64,000 bases of DNA from Bos javanicus (taxonomy: Eukaryota > Chordata > Mammalia > Artiodactyla > Bovidae). Under the pieces are notes generated by a model. The model was not told the DNA's origin and searched no databases. It worked only from the letters and a program-made list of their open reading frames with translations. Both the position numbers and the translations under genes were made by a program. The stretch lies in assembly GCF_032452875.1 (NCBI RefSeq), contig NC_083885.1:63541925-63605924 (forward strand), written 5' to 3'. This document shows, piece after piece, positions 1-11,855 of this stretch (positions are counted from its first letter, which is position 1; each line of letters begins with the position of its first letter).

Positions 1-850
1 CCTCCTGCCCGGGGTGTGTGGCGTGGACTTGGTCTCTCTTGCCTGCAGGGATGGGACAGCTGGCCGCCCGGCGACCCCAGGTCCCTTCGGACGTCTTCGG
101 CACCCTGGCCGGCGGCTGGTGAGCCTCCGGGCCGACTTCATCCGGGGCCAAGGGCTTGCGGCCCGCTTCTTCGGGATGGGATGCTTCAGTTTGGGCTTGC
201 CTACCAGGATCCGGGCGGCCTCTGAGGCAACGGGTGAGTCTCCAGGCCGGGGCCCCCGGGCGTCTAAGTCGGCTCATCCTCTCCTTCTGAGGACTAGGAG
301 GACCGGGAGGACCGGGAGGACGGGGAGGACGGAGAGGAAAGAGAGGCTTTGGACTGGAGGGGGCGCCGGGTTCCTGAGCCTGGAGCGCCGCCTACAGGTG
401 GACATCCCCGTGCGCGTCCCCGGCCCGCCCCAGGGCGCTGGCCGCCCTTCCGGCCCTTCACCTGCCCCTCCGGTTCCTCTTCTGGAAAGCCGAGGCAGGC
501 TACGGTCGGGGTGTCTTCCTTGGCGCCCAGCCGTTGGGTCTGGGCGGCCCGTTGCGCCACTTCATCAGGCACCTGCGCTCGCCCTTGCGGAGCCGATGGC
601 TCAGGCTGCGCGAGGCGCGGAGAGATGGACCGGCTCGGTCGGGCTCAGCCCCGCACCGCCCCGCCCGGCACCGCCCCGCCCCGCCCCGCACTGCTCTGCG
701 CGCCCAGCACCGCCCCGCACAGCACCGCCCCTCTCCGCGCGCCCAGCACCGCGCCGCCCCTCCCCGCCGCGTGCGACCCACCCGGACCACAACGCCCTCA
801 GCTCACCGGCCACCAACGAGCTCCGACCCGCCCCGCGGTGGAGTTTTAAA
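1..850. other. GC-rich, CpG-island-like segment without a recognised gene
   Basis: The base composition is very high in G+C with many CpG dinucleotides. There is a short tandem run of GGACCGGGA-like units at about 297-340 and a C/G-rich simple repeat (CCGCCCCGC, GCACCGCCCC units) at about 640-770. Several open frames cross it on both strands, but they are rich in Pro, Arg, Ala and Gly, as expected when a GC-rich stretch lacks stops, and none matches a protein I recognise. A splice-acceptor-like tract followed by AG occurs near 48 and a donor-like GGTGAG near 230, so a real exon of a neighbouring gene cannot be excluded. It could be the promoter or first exon of a gene left of the window. Confidence 0.4.
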
Positions 851-863
851 TGACAGACAGTCA

Positions 864-1032
864 CCAAGTTCAACTACTACAGTAATACAGACCAATTTTC
901 AAGCATGATAGCGAAAAAGTGAAGAAACAGTGTGTGACGTATTCCACTGCATCCAATTCACAAGGAGACGCAACGTGTTACTTGGGAGGAAGAACTTTGT
1001 GGATTCTTAGGACTAGAGGAAGATGTTCTGGA
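864..1032 (+). repeat. Old interspersed repeat fragment
   Basis: The segment around 877-985 is recognisably similar to 37,268-37,375 (shared core TTTTCAAGCATGAT, then GTGAA and a following AATTCA block), so it is a dispersed repeat and not single-copy DNA. It looks like the 3' part of an old LINE, but the family cannot be named with certainty. Confidence 0.4.
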
Positions 1033-1869
1033 TGAAGAACAAGCTGGAATCAAGACAGCCGGGAGAAATATCAATCACCTCAGATATGCAGATGGCACCA
1101 CCTTATGGCAGAAAGCGAAGAAGAACTAAAGAGCCTCTTGAAAGTGAAAGAGGATAGTGAAAAAGTTGGCTTAAAGCTCAACATTCAGAAAACTAAGATC
1201 ATGGCATCCGGTCCCATCACTTCATGGCAAGTAGATGGGGAAACACTGGAAACAGTGACAGACTTTATTTGGGCGGGGGGGGGGGGGGAGGTGTCCAAAA
1301 TCATTGTAGATAGTGACTGCAGCCATGAAATTAAAAGACGCTCCTTGGAAGAAAAGTTATGACCAACCTAGACAGCATATTAAAAAGCAGAGCCATTACT
1401 TTGCCAACAAAGGTCCGTCTAGTCAAAGCCATGGTTTTTCCAGTAGTCATGTATGAATGTGAGAGTTGGACTATAAAGAAAGCTGAGCGCCAAAGAATGA
1501 TGCTTTTAAATGGTGCTGTTGGAGAAGACTCTTGAGAGTCCCTGGGACCGCAAGGAGATCCAACCAGTCCATCCTAAAGGACAGCAGTCCTGAATATTCA
1601 TTGGAAGGACTGATGCTGAAGCTGAAACTCCAATCCTTTGGCCACCTGATGGGAAGAGCTGACTTATTGGAAAAGACCCTGATGCTGGGAAAGATTGAAG
1701 GCGGGAGGAGAAGGGGACGTCAGAGGATGAGATGGTTGGATGGCATCACCGACCCAATGGACATGAGTTTGAGTAAACTCTGAGAGCTGGTGATGGACAG
1801 GGAGGCTTGGCATGCTTCAGTCCATGGGGTCACAGAGTCGGACACGACTGAGCGACTGAGCTGAACTGA
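1033..1869 (+). mobile_element. BovB (RTE) LINE, 3' fragment
   Basis: The translated pieces match the C-terminal half of the BovB reverse transcriptase polyprotein as it recurs elsewhere in this window, including AESEEELKSLL and NIQKTKIMASGPITSW. It ends with the typical BovB 3' tail (GTCGGACACGACTGAGCGAC). It is 5'-truncated and full of stops and frameshifts. A run of about 14 G at 1275-1288 interrupts the frame. Confidence 0.9.
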
Positions 1870-3726
1870 CAACTAGAGGATGGAAAGCTCCCACGTGACC
1901 TCCTGGTCCTCACACACCGGGGAGGGGGCGGGGGTGCCGTCAGAGGGAAGCTCAGGGGCTGCTGGAATGCGGTCCTGTCCCTCCTGACCCACGGGTACTG
2001 ACTCCTGTCTGCGGCTCCGTACTGGTGAGTCCTCCCTTTGCTCCATCACCCTCCCTAGCTTCTCACCTCTGAGTGGGGCGGGGCTGAAGCAGGCTGGGGA
2101 AGGCCAACCCCTGCGTAGGGGCCGATTCACAGCAAAGTGGCCGTCCATCAGTCACGGAAAACTCTCCACACACTCTCAGCATGTTTCCACACACCATGAC
2201 CTCAGCTGCCCGATCGGCATCACTGAGTCCAGCCAGACGATGAGCCGTTGACCAGGGGGAAACGGGGCCTCAGACACACACTCTACCACCGGACGACATG
2301 CCGTGCAGAATTTGAATAGGGTCCATGTCAGTTTCTGAACATAAAAATCAAGAATCTCAATCTGGATGGAGGCCGCCACTGTGGACGTGAAGGGTTCAAC
2401 CCTACGCGCAGTAGGATGGGGTCACAGAATGTTTGGTTCCAGAGTGAACCATATCAGGAAGCCTGGGCTCTATCTGGTCCTCAGTGAGAGCAGTGGGTGG
2501 AGGAGAATGCTCTTGGAGGGAAGGGCGTCCCTCTCCTCTGGAGTTCCTGTGCCCAGGTCCTCGCAGCGATGAACTAAAATGAGCCGATCAAATAAAAAAG
2601 CGTAGCTGTAGAGGTGGGATCAGCTACATAATTGGGGGGAACAGTGAAAATCGAGAATGCAGGGCCCCACGTTCACATGTCAAGACGGCAACCGGAGAGC
2701 ATTAAAGCTAGGTGGAAGCCTGTCTGATCGCACACCGCCCTGCCCACAAGCGGCTCTGCATGGAGCAATGGGCAGCCGGCGGATGCACACCGCGGTGCCG
2801 CCAGCACTTTCGGGGTGCCTCCTGGGGCCCCGCCCACGTGGGTGCCGCACGCACACCACGCACTCCACATGCACTCCACCACGAAACTACGAGGTTGGGG
2901 CGTCTCTTTTGTGAGGGTGCTCCCAGGCTTATGCGGGAATTTACCTAAAACACACGGGATTAGGGCAACGGTCTAAACCACTGACGTGTCTGACTCCAGG
3001 AATCTGCCTGCTCTGCCGCACGGCTCCCAGCTCAGACCTACCCAGTGCCGCCCTGAGGAGCTGGCAGGACCCTCACGCCCACCGGCATGGTCGGATGTCC
3101 ATCTCAACCCCAGGCTCTCTAACCAAGGCCGGCAGCCGCGTGCAGGGGAGTCAGGCTCTGGGGTCAGGTTTGCCAGGCTTCCATTCCCAGATGGAAACTT
3201 CTGGTGATCTGAGCCTGCAGAACAGACCCAGTAACCCTGAGCCTTGGTGCTGTCATCGGGCGAATGGAAAGGACCCAGCAGAAGGAGAGCTCCGATGGCA
3301 GGCCCTGAAACAACTGGCCCGACACGAGTCTCCCCTCCCTGAGAGAACTTGCGTGTGGAGAGGAGGAAGCCCGGGGCCTCTTGATCAGAGGATCTCTCTG
3401 TGCCAGCATCCTGGGTATGCGGCCTCGTGTGCCGAGCACTGAGAAGGTGACGACTCGGGGCGGGGGAAGGAGGGACGCTCTGAGCTCCGGCAGCAGCAGG
3501 TGCCCTGAGACCCCCAAATAGGACAGCTGCCCCGGTCCCTGCAGGTGGGCAGCACGTTCGGGCACCGGGAAGGGCCTCTGGAGGTGGTGCAGACAGGGCA
3601 GGGGCCCCGAGCCCTCCCCCACTCTGCTTCGGTCCTCAGGGGTAAAATGGAAGCTGACACACAAACAGACGACCTGGGGACGGGGCGGGGGCGGGGGGGG
3701 GGGGGCGGGTTCTGACAGGGTCAAGA
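1870..3726. other. Unassigned intergenic DNA
   Basis: I recognise no gene or named repeat in this 1.85-kb stretch. It is moderately GC-rich, has no convincing exon with splice signals, and ends in a G-rich tract near 3,680-3,710. Open frames on both strands are short and of biased composition. It may contain very old, unrecognisable repeat sequence. Confidence 0.4.
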
Positions 3727-4600
3727 CGACTCAAGGGGGAGAGGACATTCTCTGAGACAAACGGAGCTGGGAAATCCGGATATCCACCCGCAGAACGAAG
3801 ATCGATGTGACACACGCCACATAAAAAATCAGCTCAGAGTGGATCCATGTGACAGCTAAAATTCTCTAAGAGAAAACAGAAAGTAAATCTTCATCTGTTG
3901 ACTTGACAATAGATTCTTTGCTATGACAGGAAAAGGACCAGAAGAAAAGATAAGAAAAAGAAAAGATGAATTTCACCAAAATGTAACCTGGTGGTACCTC
4001 AAAAACACTCTCCAGAGTATAAAAGACAGCCAACAAAATTTGAAAAAAATATTAGCACATCGTCTAGTCAGAGTATAGTATCCTGATACATGAAGAATAT
4101 CTTTAACTCAATAAGAAGAAGTGACCCAATATTTTTAAAACAGTCAAAGGCTTAAATAGACATTTCTACAGAGGAGATATACAGGTGGATGGCTAACACA
4201 GGAAAGGATGTTTAGAACATCTGTCATTAGGGAAATGAAAGTTAAACCACGATGAGATACCGTTGGAACTCAAGGAGATAGACCATGATTTGAGAAATTA
4301 ACAACTGGTGATGAGGCAGTGGAGAAACCTGAAGCCGTGATATTGCAAGTGAGAATGGGAAATGGCTCCACCACTATGCAAAGCAAGTCAGCAGTTCCTG
4401 GAAAAGTAAACCGGAATTAGCATTTGGCCTAGAAGGCCTACTTCGTAGTGCAGTTTCAGTTCTGCAAGATGAATAGGCTCTGGAGACCCGCTGCAGCACA
4501 GAGTGCTGACCTGAGGCTGGCCGCACCGTGCTGTGCGCCAGGCGGCACAGAAAGCAGACCCCTGTTAAGCACTCCTACCACAATTAAAAAGCAGAAAGCT
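3727..4600 (+). mobile_element. L1 LINE, 3' end
   Basis: AT-rich sequence with the hallmarks of the 3' end of L1 ORF2 and its 3' UTR on the + strand: the stretch around 4,190-4,270 (TCATTAGGGAAATGAAAGTT, then ACGATGAGATACC) and the tail near 4,445-4,600 (CAAGATGAATAGGCTCTGGA, then CCTACCACAATTAAAAAG). The reading frame is destroyed. The copy is old and 5'-truncated. Confidence 0.75.
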
Positions 4601-4913
4601 GCCAACAGCTACTCAAACATTTATGCAGGTATGTTCACCGAGGTAGCCACAGGAGACAAAAAAGGACAACAATCTGGACGTCCATCGCTGAGAAGTGGAT
4701 TAAAAAAACACCATTCACTGTTTTCGAATGGTATTTTGTCCAAAGCACAGAGACAGAGACCCCAGGATGCAGGAGGCTCAGTGGGGACAGACTTTCGTGG
4801 GGGAGAGGGGAATGTCCTCAGCCCGGATCTGACCCCAGCCCTCAGGGCACAGAGCAGACCTGGAGCGTCCAGGACATGTGGTAGGGTGGGCACTCACAGG
4901 GAACTCTCTTCAG

Positions 4914-6800
4914 GGCTGTGCTGGGGCCCAGGGGACCAGAGACAACCAGGTGAGCCCCCAGACCTCCTGCTTCCACCCACCACCCCTGGTCACTGGGGAG
5001 CACAGTGGGTCAGGGCCACTGGTGGCCCGTCTGGGAGGGGCCTGGGTGACAGCTGGGAAACCTGGGGGAGAAGGCGCCCTGACTCCTCAGCTCTAATTCC
5101 TTTCCAGGGGTTCTCCCCAAACCCTCCATCCGGGCTGACCCAGGCTCCATGGTTGCCCAGGGGAGCCCCGTGACCATCTGGTGTCAGGGGTCTCTGCTGG
5201 CTGAGGTCTATCGTCTGCATAAAGAGAGGAGCTCTGTATACTGGGAGGCTAAGGCCCCTCAGGGCTCCAGGAACAAGGCCAGGTTCCCCTTTGAATCCTT
5301 GAGCTCAAGTGGTGCTGGGCAGTATCAGTGTGCATATCAAAGCAGGTACAGCTGGTCAGCACAGAGTGACCCCCTGCCCCTGGTGCTGACAGGTAAGAGG
5401 GAGGGGCGGGTCCCTCCAGGTCCCTCCAGGTCCCTCCCACCGTGGGAGCCTCCTCACGGGCAGAGGAGGAGAGTGTGTGCTCAAGGGGCCCCTGCCCTCC
5501 CAGTCCACACCTCGGGTCACTAGGGTGGAGGTCCCCCTTTAACACAGCCCCTTGCCCACAGGAATGTACAGGAAACCCTAGCTCTCGACTCAGCCCAGCT
5601 CGCTCGTGCTCCCTGGAGACAACCTGACCCTCCAGTGTCATTCAGGCCGGCCTTAGCAGATTTGCTCTGACCAAGGACGAGGGGCTCACCCCTCCCCTCC
5701 GTCTGGAAGGGCAGCAGAGCCCCGACCTCCCCCTGGGCTGGATGAGCCACATGCACGGCGGCCAGTACAGATGCTACAGTGGACACAACCTCTTCTACAC
5801 GTGGTCGGCCCCCAGCGCCCCCTGGACATCCTGATCACGGGTGAGGAGCCCCTGTCCTGGCCCAGGTCCCAACTGTCTGCTCAGGGCGCTGGACCAGGGT
5901 CGGCCCTTGTGGTGATGGGTCCAGGGAGAGGGTCCTGGAGCAGAGGCCCAGGTGGGGCAGGGGTCTAGGGGTGGAATGTGAAAACAGGAGTGAGAGGCAT
6001 GGAGATTAAGGAGACGCACACAGACAGGCTGAGAGGAGCTGGGAGGGCTCACAGGGAGACCCTCAGCTCAAGGTCTGGGGTGCGGGGAGGGGCTCTCTGC
6101 TCATCACTCCTGCCCTCTCCCCCGGGAATGCACAGGAAACGCTCCCTCTCTGCCCGCCCGGGGGCCTCAGTGCCCCAGGGAGAGAATGTGACTCTGCAGT
6201 GTCGCTCTGAGGTCTGGTCAGACACCTTCCATCTGTCCAAAGAGGGGTCACTCGCTGCTCCCCAGCACCTTCGTCTGCAGGACATGGCTCCACCCATTCA
6301 GGCCAACTTCACCCTGAGTGCTGTGACCTCAGCCCACAGTGGGACCTACAGGTGCTACAGCTCACACAGCACTGCCCCCCACCTGCTGTCCCTCCCCAGC
6401 AACTCCCTGGAGCTCCTGCTCTCAGGTGAAGAGATACCTGCCCATTCCCACGAAGAAGTCAGACCCACAGCTCAGCCCTGTCCCCGGGCAGCTCTGGGCT
6501 GCATGGGAAGAAAGGAGACACGGGGACGTCAGCCAGAGGTGACCCCACCTCACGGAAGGATGGATAATACAAGGGGGCCCCTTTCCCTCTACTCCACATA
6601 CTCCCTCCCCAGGGTCCAGGCAGTGCTAGGTGTGCAGAGGGGACTGAAGAGTGGAACGTTCTGGGCTTTGAGGGAAGACATGGAACTAAAAGCAGCATGA
6701 AGACCCAGACACACCCCCACACCCTCCTTCTGTCCTTGTTCCAGGGAGCAGCTGGGGCCTACAGACCCCACCCACATGCTCGAGTTCCACGTCCGCTGAG
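4914..6800 (+). pseudogene. Divergent LILR pseudogene (three Ig-domain exons)
   Basis: Exons recognised: second signal-peptide exon 4914-4949 (36 nt); an intact Ig1 exon 5108-5392 (285 nt, starts GVLPKPSIRADPGS, good splice sites); an Ig3-like exon 5562-5840; an Ig4-like exon 6126-6425 (300 nt, open throughout). The Ig3-like exon has an in-frame TAG at 5579-5581 and two compensating frameshifts, with a second stop between them. The Ig4-like exon has lost its AG acceptor (CCGG before GAATGC). A stem-like exon may begin at 6745 and runs into TAA. No first signal exon, Ig2, membrane or ITIM exon is visible. The Ig1 domain (QGSLLAE, SRYSWSAQSDP) differs clearly from genes A-C, so this is an older family member and not part of the recent tandem duplications. 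Confidence 0.85.
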
Positions 6801-7040
6801 TAACCAAGTCCTCCTAGTCTAGAGGAGACAGAGTTTTCCTGTCCTGGGTGACCTCCTGCTCCCCCTTCCCCACTAAACCTTTACAGGTTGTTTCCCACAG
6901 GGTCTAGGGTGGGGTGGGGATGAAGGGAGTCGGCTTCAGGTCCCAAGTATAACTGAGCTCACTGGTCCCCACTGGCTGCTCATAGTGAGAAGAATTACGT
7001 TAGGGGGAAGCCACCCAGCTGGGCAGGGAGAGAAGAGGAG

Positions 7041-7333
7041 GCGGCCTCCCCGCCTCTGTCCGTGGTGCTGATTCCCAGAGCCTGAGAGTCAAGGACACCA
7101 AGGGAACCAGCCCCACAGTGTGCAGGGCAGAGTGAAGGTGGCCTCCTCGCCTCTGTCCGTGGTGCTGATTCCCGGGAGCCTGAGAGTCAAGGGCGCCCAG
7201 AGAACCAGCCCCACAGTGCTCAGGGCAGAGTGAAGGCGGCCTCCTAGCCTCTGTCCGTGGTGCTGATTCCCAGGAGTGTGAGCGTCAAGGGCACCAAGGA
7301 AATCAGCCCCACAGTATGCAGGGCAGAGTGAAG
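7041..7333 (+). repeat. Three-copy tandem repeat, unit about 98 bp
   Basis: The unit beginning GCGGCCTCC..GCCTCTGTCC recurs at 7041, 7138 and 7236, and a fourth copy begins at 7334 but diverges at once. The spacing is 97, 98 and 98 bases. Copies differ by a few substitutions. It lies between the LILR pseudogene and an L1 fragment and shows no coding capacity. Confidence 0.9.
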
Positions 7334-7344
7334 GTGGCCTTTCA

Positions 7345-7965
7345 TTTCCAGGTCAAAGAGGTGGGAGGGTTCACTGGACAGTTACATGTAAATCAATGAA
7401 ACTAGAACATTCTCCCACACTATATAAAAAATAAACTCAAAATGGTTTGAAAACCTAAATGCTAGACATAACATCATAAAACTGCTGGAAGAGAACATGG
7501 GCCAAGCACTCTTTGATATACAGTGTATCAATATTTTCATAGATCAGCCTCCCAAGGCAAAATAAATAAAAGCAAAAATTAACAGATGGGACCTCATCAA
7601 ACCTATAAACTTTAGCACAGCAAAGGAAACCTCCAACTACAAAAGACTACATATGGAATGGTAGAAACATTTGCCAATGATATGACCAAAATATATGAAC
7701 TGCTCATATGACTCAAAATCAAAGAAACAAACAACCCATCAAAAAGGGGCAGAAGAACTGAACAGACATTTTCCCAAAGACATACAGATGGCCAACGGGC
7801 ACATGAGAAGATGCTCAACACTCAACACTGTCAGTATTTAGAAAAATGCAGATCAAACCTGCAATGAGTTACCACCACACACCAGTTGGAATGGATATCA
7901 ACAAATACAGGTAATAAATGCTGGAGAGGGTGTGGAGAAAAGAGAACCCTCCGATACCACTGGGA
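7345..7965 (+). mobile_element. L1 LINE, 3' part of ORF2
   Basis: AT-rich sequence on the + strand with typical L1 ORF2 3' stretches such as AACAGATGGGACCTCATCAA and GATGGCCAACGGGCACATGA. The frame is broken. The copy ends against a SINE at about 7,966. Confidence 0.8.
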
Positions 7966-8180
7966 CATGTGTGTGCTTCAGTCGTGTCCGACTGTTTGAG
8001 AACCCATGGACTGTAGCCTGCCAGGCTCCTCTGTCCATGAGATTCTCCAGGCAAGAATACTGGAGTGGGCTGTCATGCCCTCATCCAGGGCATCTTCCCC
8101 ACCCAGGGACTGAACGCGCGACTCTCTGGTTTCCTGCCTTGGCAGGCGGCTTCTTTACCACTAGCTTCACCTCTCGTACC
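7966..8180 (-). mobile_element. Bov-tA type SINE
   Basis: On the given strand it reads as the reverse complement of a bovine tRNA-derived SINE: CAGTCGTGTCCGACTGTTTG, then CCTGCCAGGCTCCTCTGTCC, CAGGCAAGAATACTGGAGTG and CTTCCCCACCCAGGGACTGA. It is inserted at the end of the preceding L1 fragment. Confidence 0.85.
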
Positions 8181-8755
8181 TTGAAAGGCGCTTTTCTTCC
8201 AGTTTAGAGCCATCCTGCCCATGGCCACTAGAGGGCACATGAGAGACATAGCAGAGTCTGTCCTCGCGGCAAGACCTGTTCAGGAGACACCCCCAGGACT
8301 TCCCGCTGAACCGGTGCCTCGTCCGCCCTCAGAAAAAGCCAGCTGCGTCCAGGAGAGATGATGAGCCCAGCCGGTCCAGCGAGGCTCTTAAGGACCCCTC
8401 AGTTAGAGTCTCACACTTCACTGGTTAAATGAACCTCCCACCTAAACTGCTCATTCCCACATCTCTGCCACATCATAGCACTGCAGACTTCAAGGTAATG
8501 AATTCAGCAGAAAGCCCTGGACTGGGAGTTTGAACCACAAGGTTTCAGAAAGAGTACCATGTGTTGCTATGTTGAATGTGGATAAATCGCATTTCCCTTC
8601 CCCGGCAGGTCTTGCCTCTGTTTAACAAAAAAGCAGCTATGATTCTACAAAGTAGTTCTGGGGCTCGAGAACTGGGGCACTGTGACTCCACCCAGGGCAA
8701 GAGACAGTGGTCCAGAAATGCAGATGTAGGAGTTCCTAATTAGTGAAAACAATTG
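8181..8755. other. Unassigned intergenic DNA
   Basis: No gene or named repeat is recognised in this stretch. No exon-like open frame with splice signals is visible. Confidence 0.35.
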
Positions 8756-10140
8756 TCTTAAAGAGGTTCAGTGAACTGATCTTCCACAAGGTGCCCAGAA
8801 CACAGAAGGGGAAAGGAGAGTCCCTTTAATAAACGGTGCTGGAAGAGCCAGATGACAGCAGGCAGGAGAATGAAGTGGGACCCGCAGCTCACACTATATG
8901 TGAAATCATCTCAAAATGCAGCAGAGACTTAAACACAGGGCCTGAAACCATGAAAGAACAAGAAACACAGGGGGAGCGTCGTGACATGGTGCGGACAAGG
9001 GTTCTTTGGATATGACACCAAAAGCACAGGCAGCGAAGACAGAACCAGACCACGGGGGAGTCCGGTAAATAAAACCCACACAACAAAGGAAACAGTCCCA
9101 GGAAAGGCAATGGGTGCAACGGGAGAAGATGTGTGCAAACCACACATCTGATAAGGAGCTACTTCTCAAATATACAAGGAGCTCACACAACTCAACCCAA
9201 AGTAACACCAACCCAGTTTTTAAATGGGCACAGGACCTGAACAGGTATCTCTCAAAAGACGACGTCAAATGACCAAACAGGACATGGAAAGGTGCTCAAC
9301 ATCCACCAGTCCTCAGGGGAGCACACGCCGGAGCCAGTGAGATGTCACTGCACGTGTTACACACACTCGACTCCCAGGAAAAAGACAGGTGCTGCCAAAA
9401 TGCGGAGGGAAGAGAACCTTGTGCATGGTGGTTGGGAAGGCAAATCGGTGCAGCCACCGTGGAAAACTATGGATTTTCCTCAAAAACTAAAAACAGAAGT
9501 ACCTACCATATGATCCAGCAATTCCACTCCGGGGTATGTATCCAAAGAAGAGGAAGCCAGGACCTCACAGACGTATCTGTCCTTTGTGTTCACTGAAGCA
9601 TTGTTCACAATGGCCAAGATATGGAAACAATCTCAGAGTCTGTCAATAGATAAAGGAATAAAAGAAAAATGAGACACACACATACACAATGGAGTATTTT
9701 TCAGCCTTTAACACGTTGGCAGTCCTTCCTTTTGAGACATCGTCGATGAACCTGGAGGACATTATGCCGAGTAAAGCAAGACAGACAGCGAACACAGTGA
9801 GCGGGAGCTCACTGACCTGTGGGATCTAATAGACACAGAACCAGACGGGTAGTTGTCAGAGGCTGGGAAAGTGGGGGTGGAAATGAGGAGGGGCTGGTCA
9901 CGGGGTCAAAGTTTCAGGGATGCAGATGAGGAAGTTCTGGAGTAGCGCTGACCATACTCTACTGTAGACTCAATGCTCAGAGGGTAGCCCAGAAGTGTCC
10001 CCACCAGACCCGCAAACCAAGGTGAACTACGGGAGCTGATGGACACGCTAATTAGCATGATCATGCTGTTTCACAGGGTAAGTGTGTATCAGAACATCAG
10101 GCTCTACATCTGAAATATACAAGTCTTTGTCAGTTATATC
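8756..10140 (+). mobile_element. L1 LINE, 3' end (second copy)
   Basis: On the + strand the sequence follows the 3' third of L1 ORF2 and the 3' UTR: TAATAAACGGTGCTGGAAGA, CACATCTGATAAGGAGCTAC, TACCATATGATCCAGCAATT and ACAATGGAGTATTTTTCAGC occur in the expected order. Frames are broken. It overlaps in content with the 7.3-kb fragment, so it is a separate insertion. Confidence 0.85.
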
Positions 10141-10149
10141 TCAAGAAAG

Positions 10150-10603
10150 CTGAAAAGTTCACCTTAAGTAGACCAAACATGTTGTAAGTGATGCCATTTC
10201 TAATTTAAGCCAGTTACTCCCATGTTTAATATATGTACTGACACTTTTATTTCTGAACAAATGTGCATTCTCCTCCACTGAAGAAAACAAGGTCCTAATT
10301 ATACTCCACCTGAACTCTGAGCACTCATGTATAGGCGTGTGTGCATGCACACCTGTGTACCTACACGTCATGCATCTGGGGCCGTGTTTGTGTGTGCCAG
10401 TGTAATCTTCCAAAGCTCACGTTTTGGCCCTGTTTTCCTCACTCTTGCATCTCACTTGCTCCATGACATCAGTTAGTATTCCTTTCAGTGTGAAAACAGT
10501 CAATAGCTAAGCCCTGGCTCCTCTGGCAATGCCATCTTTCACCCTCATTCTCTATCAAGCTACTTGAAAACATTTTATTTTTTTAACGAAGTGTGTGACT
10601 CAG
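10150..10603 (+). repeat. Decayed paralogue of the LILR upstream block (left part)
   Basis: Sequence such as ACTTTTATTTCTGAACAA followed by GCATTCTCCTCC, and later GTGTGTGACTCAG, aligns with 29,560-29,945 (before gene B) and 52,390-52,770 (before gene C). It is the equivalent block before gene A, more diverged, and interrupted on its right by a solo LTR. Its last six bases (ACTCAG, 10,598-10,603) form the LTR target-site duplication. Confidence 0.75.
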
Positions 10604-11849
10604 TGCCGGGGACCAGCCCCGGCTGATCCAGGGTATTCGAAGGAGAGACGGCGTAGGCGAAGATTAGGAAACAATTGCTTAATTAAATGTTAATTAAGGG
10701 TATAAAGAGTAATAGAATGAGGATAGCTCAGTAAAATTCAGTGAAGAAAAGAGGCTGAAATAAGGATAGCTCAGTGAGGAAATTCAGTGGAGAAAAGAGG
10801 CTGAATAATTCAGCCAGAAGGTAAGAGAAAGAACAACATGGTGAGACCAAGTTTCGGTGAACAAGGCCCCGCACTTTATTTTCCAAAGTAGTTTTTATAC
10901 CTTAAGTTATGCATAGAGGATAATGGGGGAAGGGGTAGAGTCAGGCAGCAAGCCAGGCTTTCTTCCTGCAAACTTATCATATGCAAAAGCTTAGGTGATT
11001 TGCATCATCTTCTGGCCTGGAGGCCTGTTAACATTTTAAGACCTTTTCTTCAGAAAACTTATTTTTCTCTAAAGGTGATTGGTCAGGAGCCACCCTCCAA
11101 AAGCATTAGATAAAGTTGCATTCCTACAGAGCAAAGGTGTGGTGGGCTATAACAAGAAAAAGAATTAACTCAAGGGTCCCAGGTTACAAACATTAAAGCT
11201 ACTACTTACACCAATTATATTAATCAATACACTGCCAGGGACACAGCAGGTAAGGGATATGGAAACTTAGCAGCAAACATTGGCTCAACAAGTGAAAATC
11301 CCTTCACCAATACAATTTCTAATCAATCTTTTAACTACTCAAAAGAATCTGTGTTTAGACAGTTTAGAACATCTCATGCCTCTCACAGTTGGGAGGCTCT
11401 GAACAATCACATGTGGCCGGAAAAACCTATTCAGGCAGGCTAGAGGATTTCTAAAGGAGTTTGTAGGTTAAACACTGTCACACCCAGGAATTATTAACTG
11501 GAGCTGTAAGCTAACTCTTTTTTTCAGAGAGAGGTAGTGGGGGACAGCCCCCCGTAAAGTCAGAGGTGTAGCTGAAAGCACAAAGCAGAAAGTAGGCAGA
11601 CTCTGGTTTTGGGGGTAGATTGCTTGAGAATTTCCAGGGAGACTCCTGAGGCTCGATCCCGCCTTTGCGTGTGCCGAGCCTCCTTCCTCATGACCTTTGT
11701 CATGGGCGGAGTTCCTCACGCTGGCTACCGGCAGTGACAGAATTCCAGTTGAGCTATTCCAGATCCTGAAAGATGATGCTGTGGAAAGTGCTGCACTCAA
11801 TATGCAATATGCAATATGCACTCAATATGCAATATGCCGGCTCCCGGCA
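10604..11849 (-). mobile_element. Solo LTR of a class-II-like endogenous retrovirus
   Basis: This is the reverse complement of the same LTR family found at 21,232-22,308. On the minus strand it starts TGCCGGGAGC and ends CCCCGGCA. A 6-bp target-site duplication, ACTCAG, flanks it at 10,598-10,603 and 11,850-11,855; six bases is typical of betaretrovirus-like elements. No internal viral region is present, so it is a recombined solo LTR. About 116 extra bases near its 5' end (about 11,734-11,849) contain a piece of BovB and a duplicated LTR terminus (see findings). Confidence 0.88.
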
Positions 11850-11855
11850 ACTCAG

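Noticed and set aside
14..853. A 279-codon open frame and overlapping frames on both strands in the GC-rich start
   Set aside because: Composition is Pro/Arg/Ala-rich with simple repeats, open on several frames at once, and no domain is recognisable.
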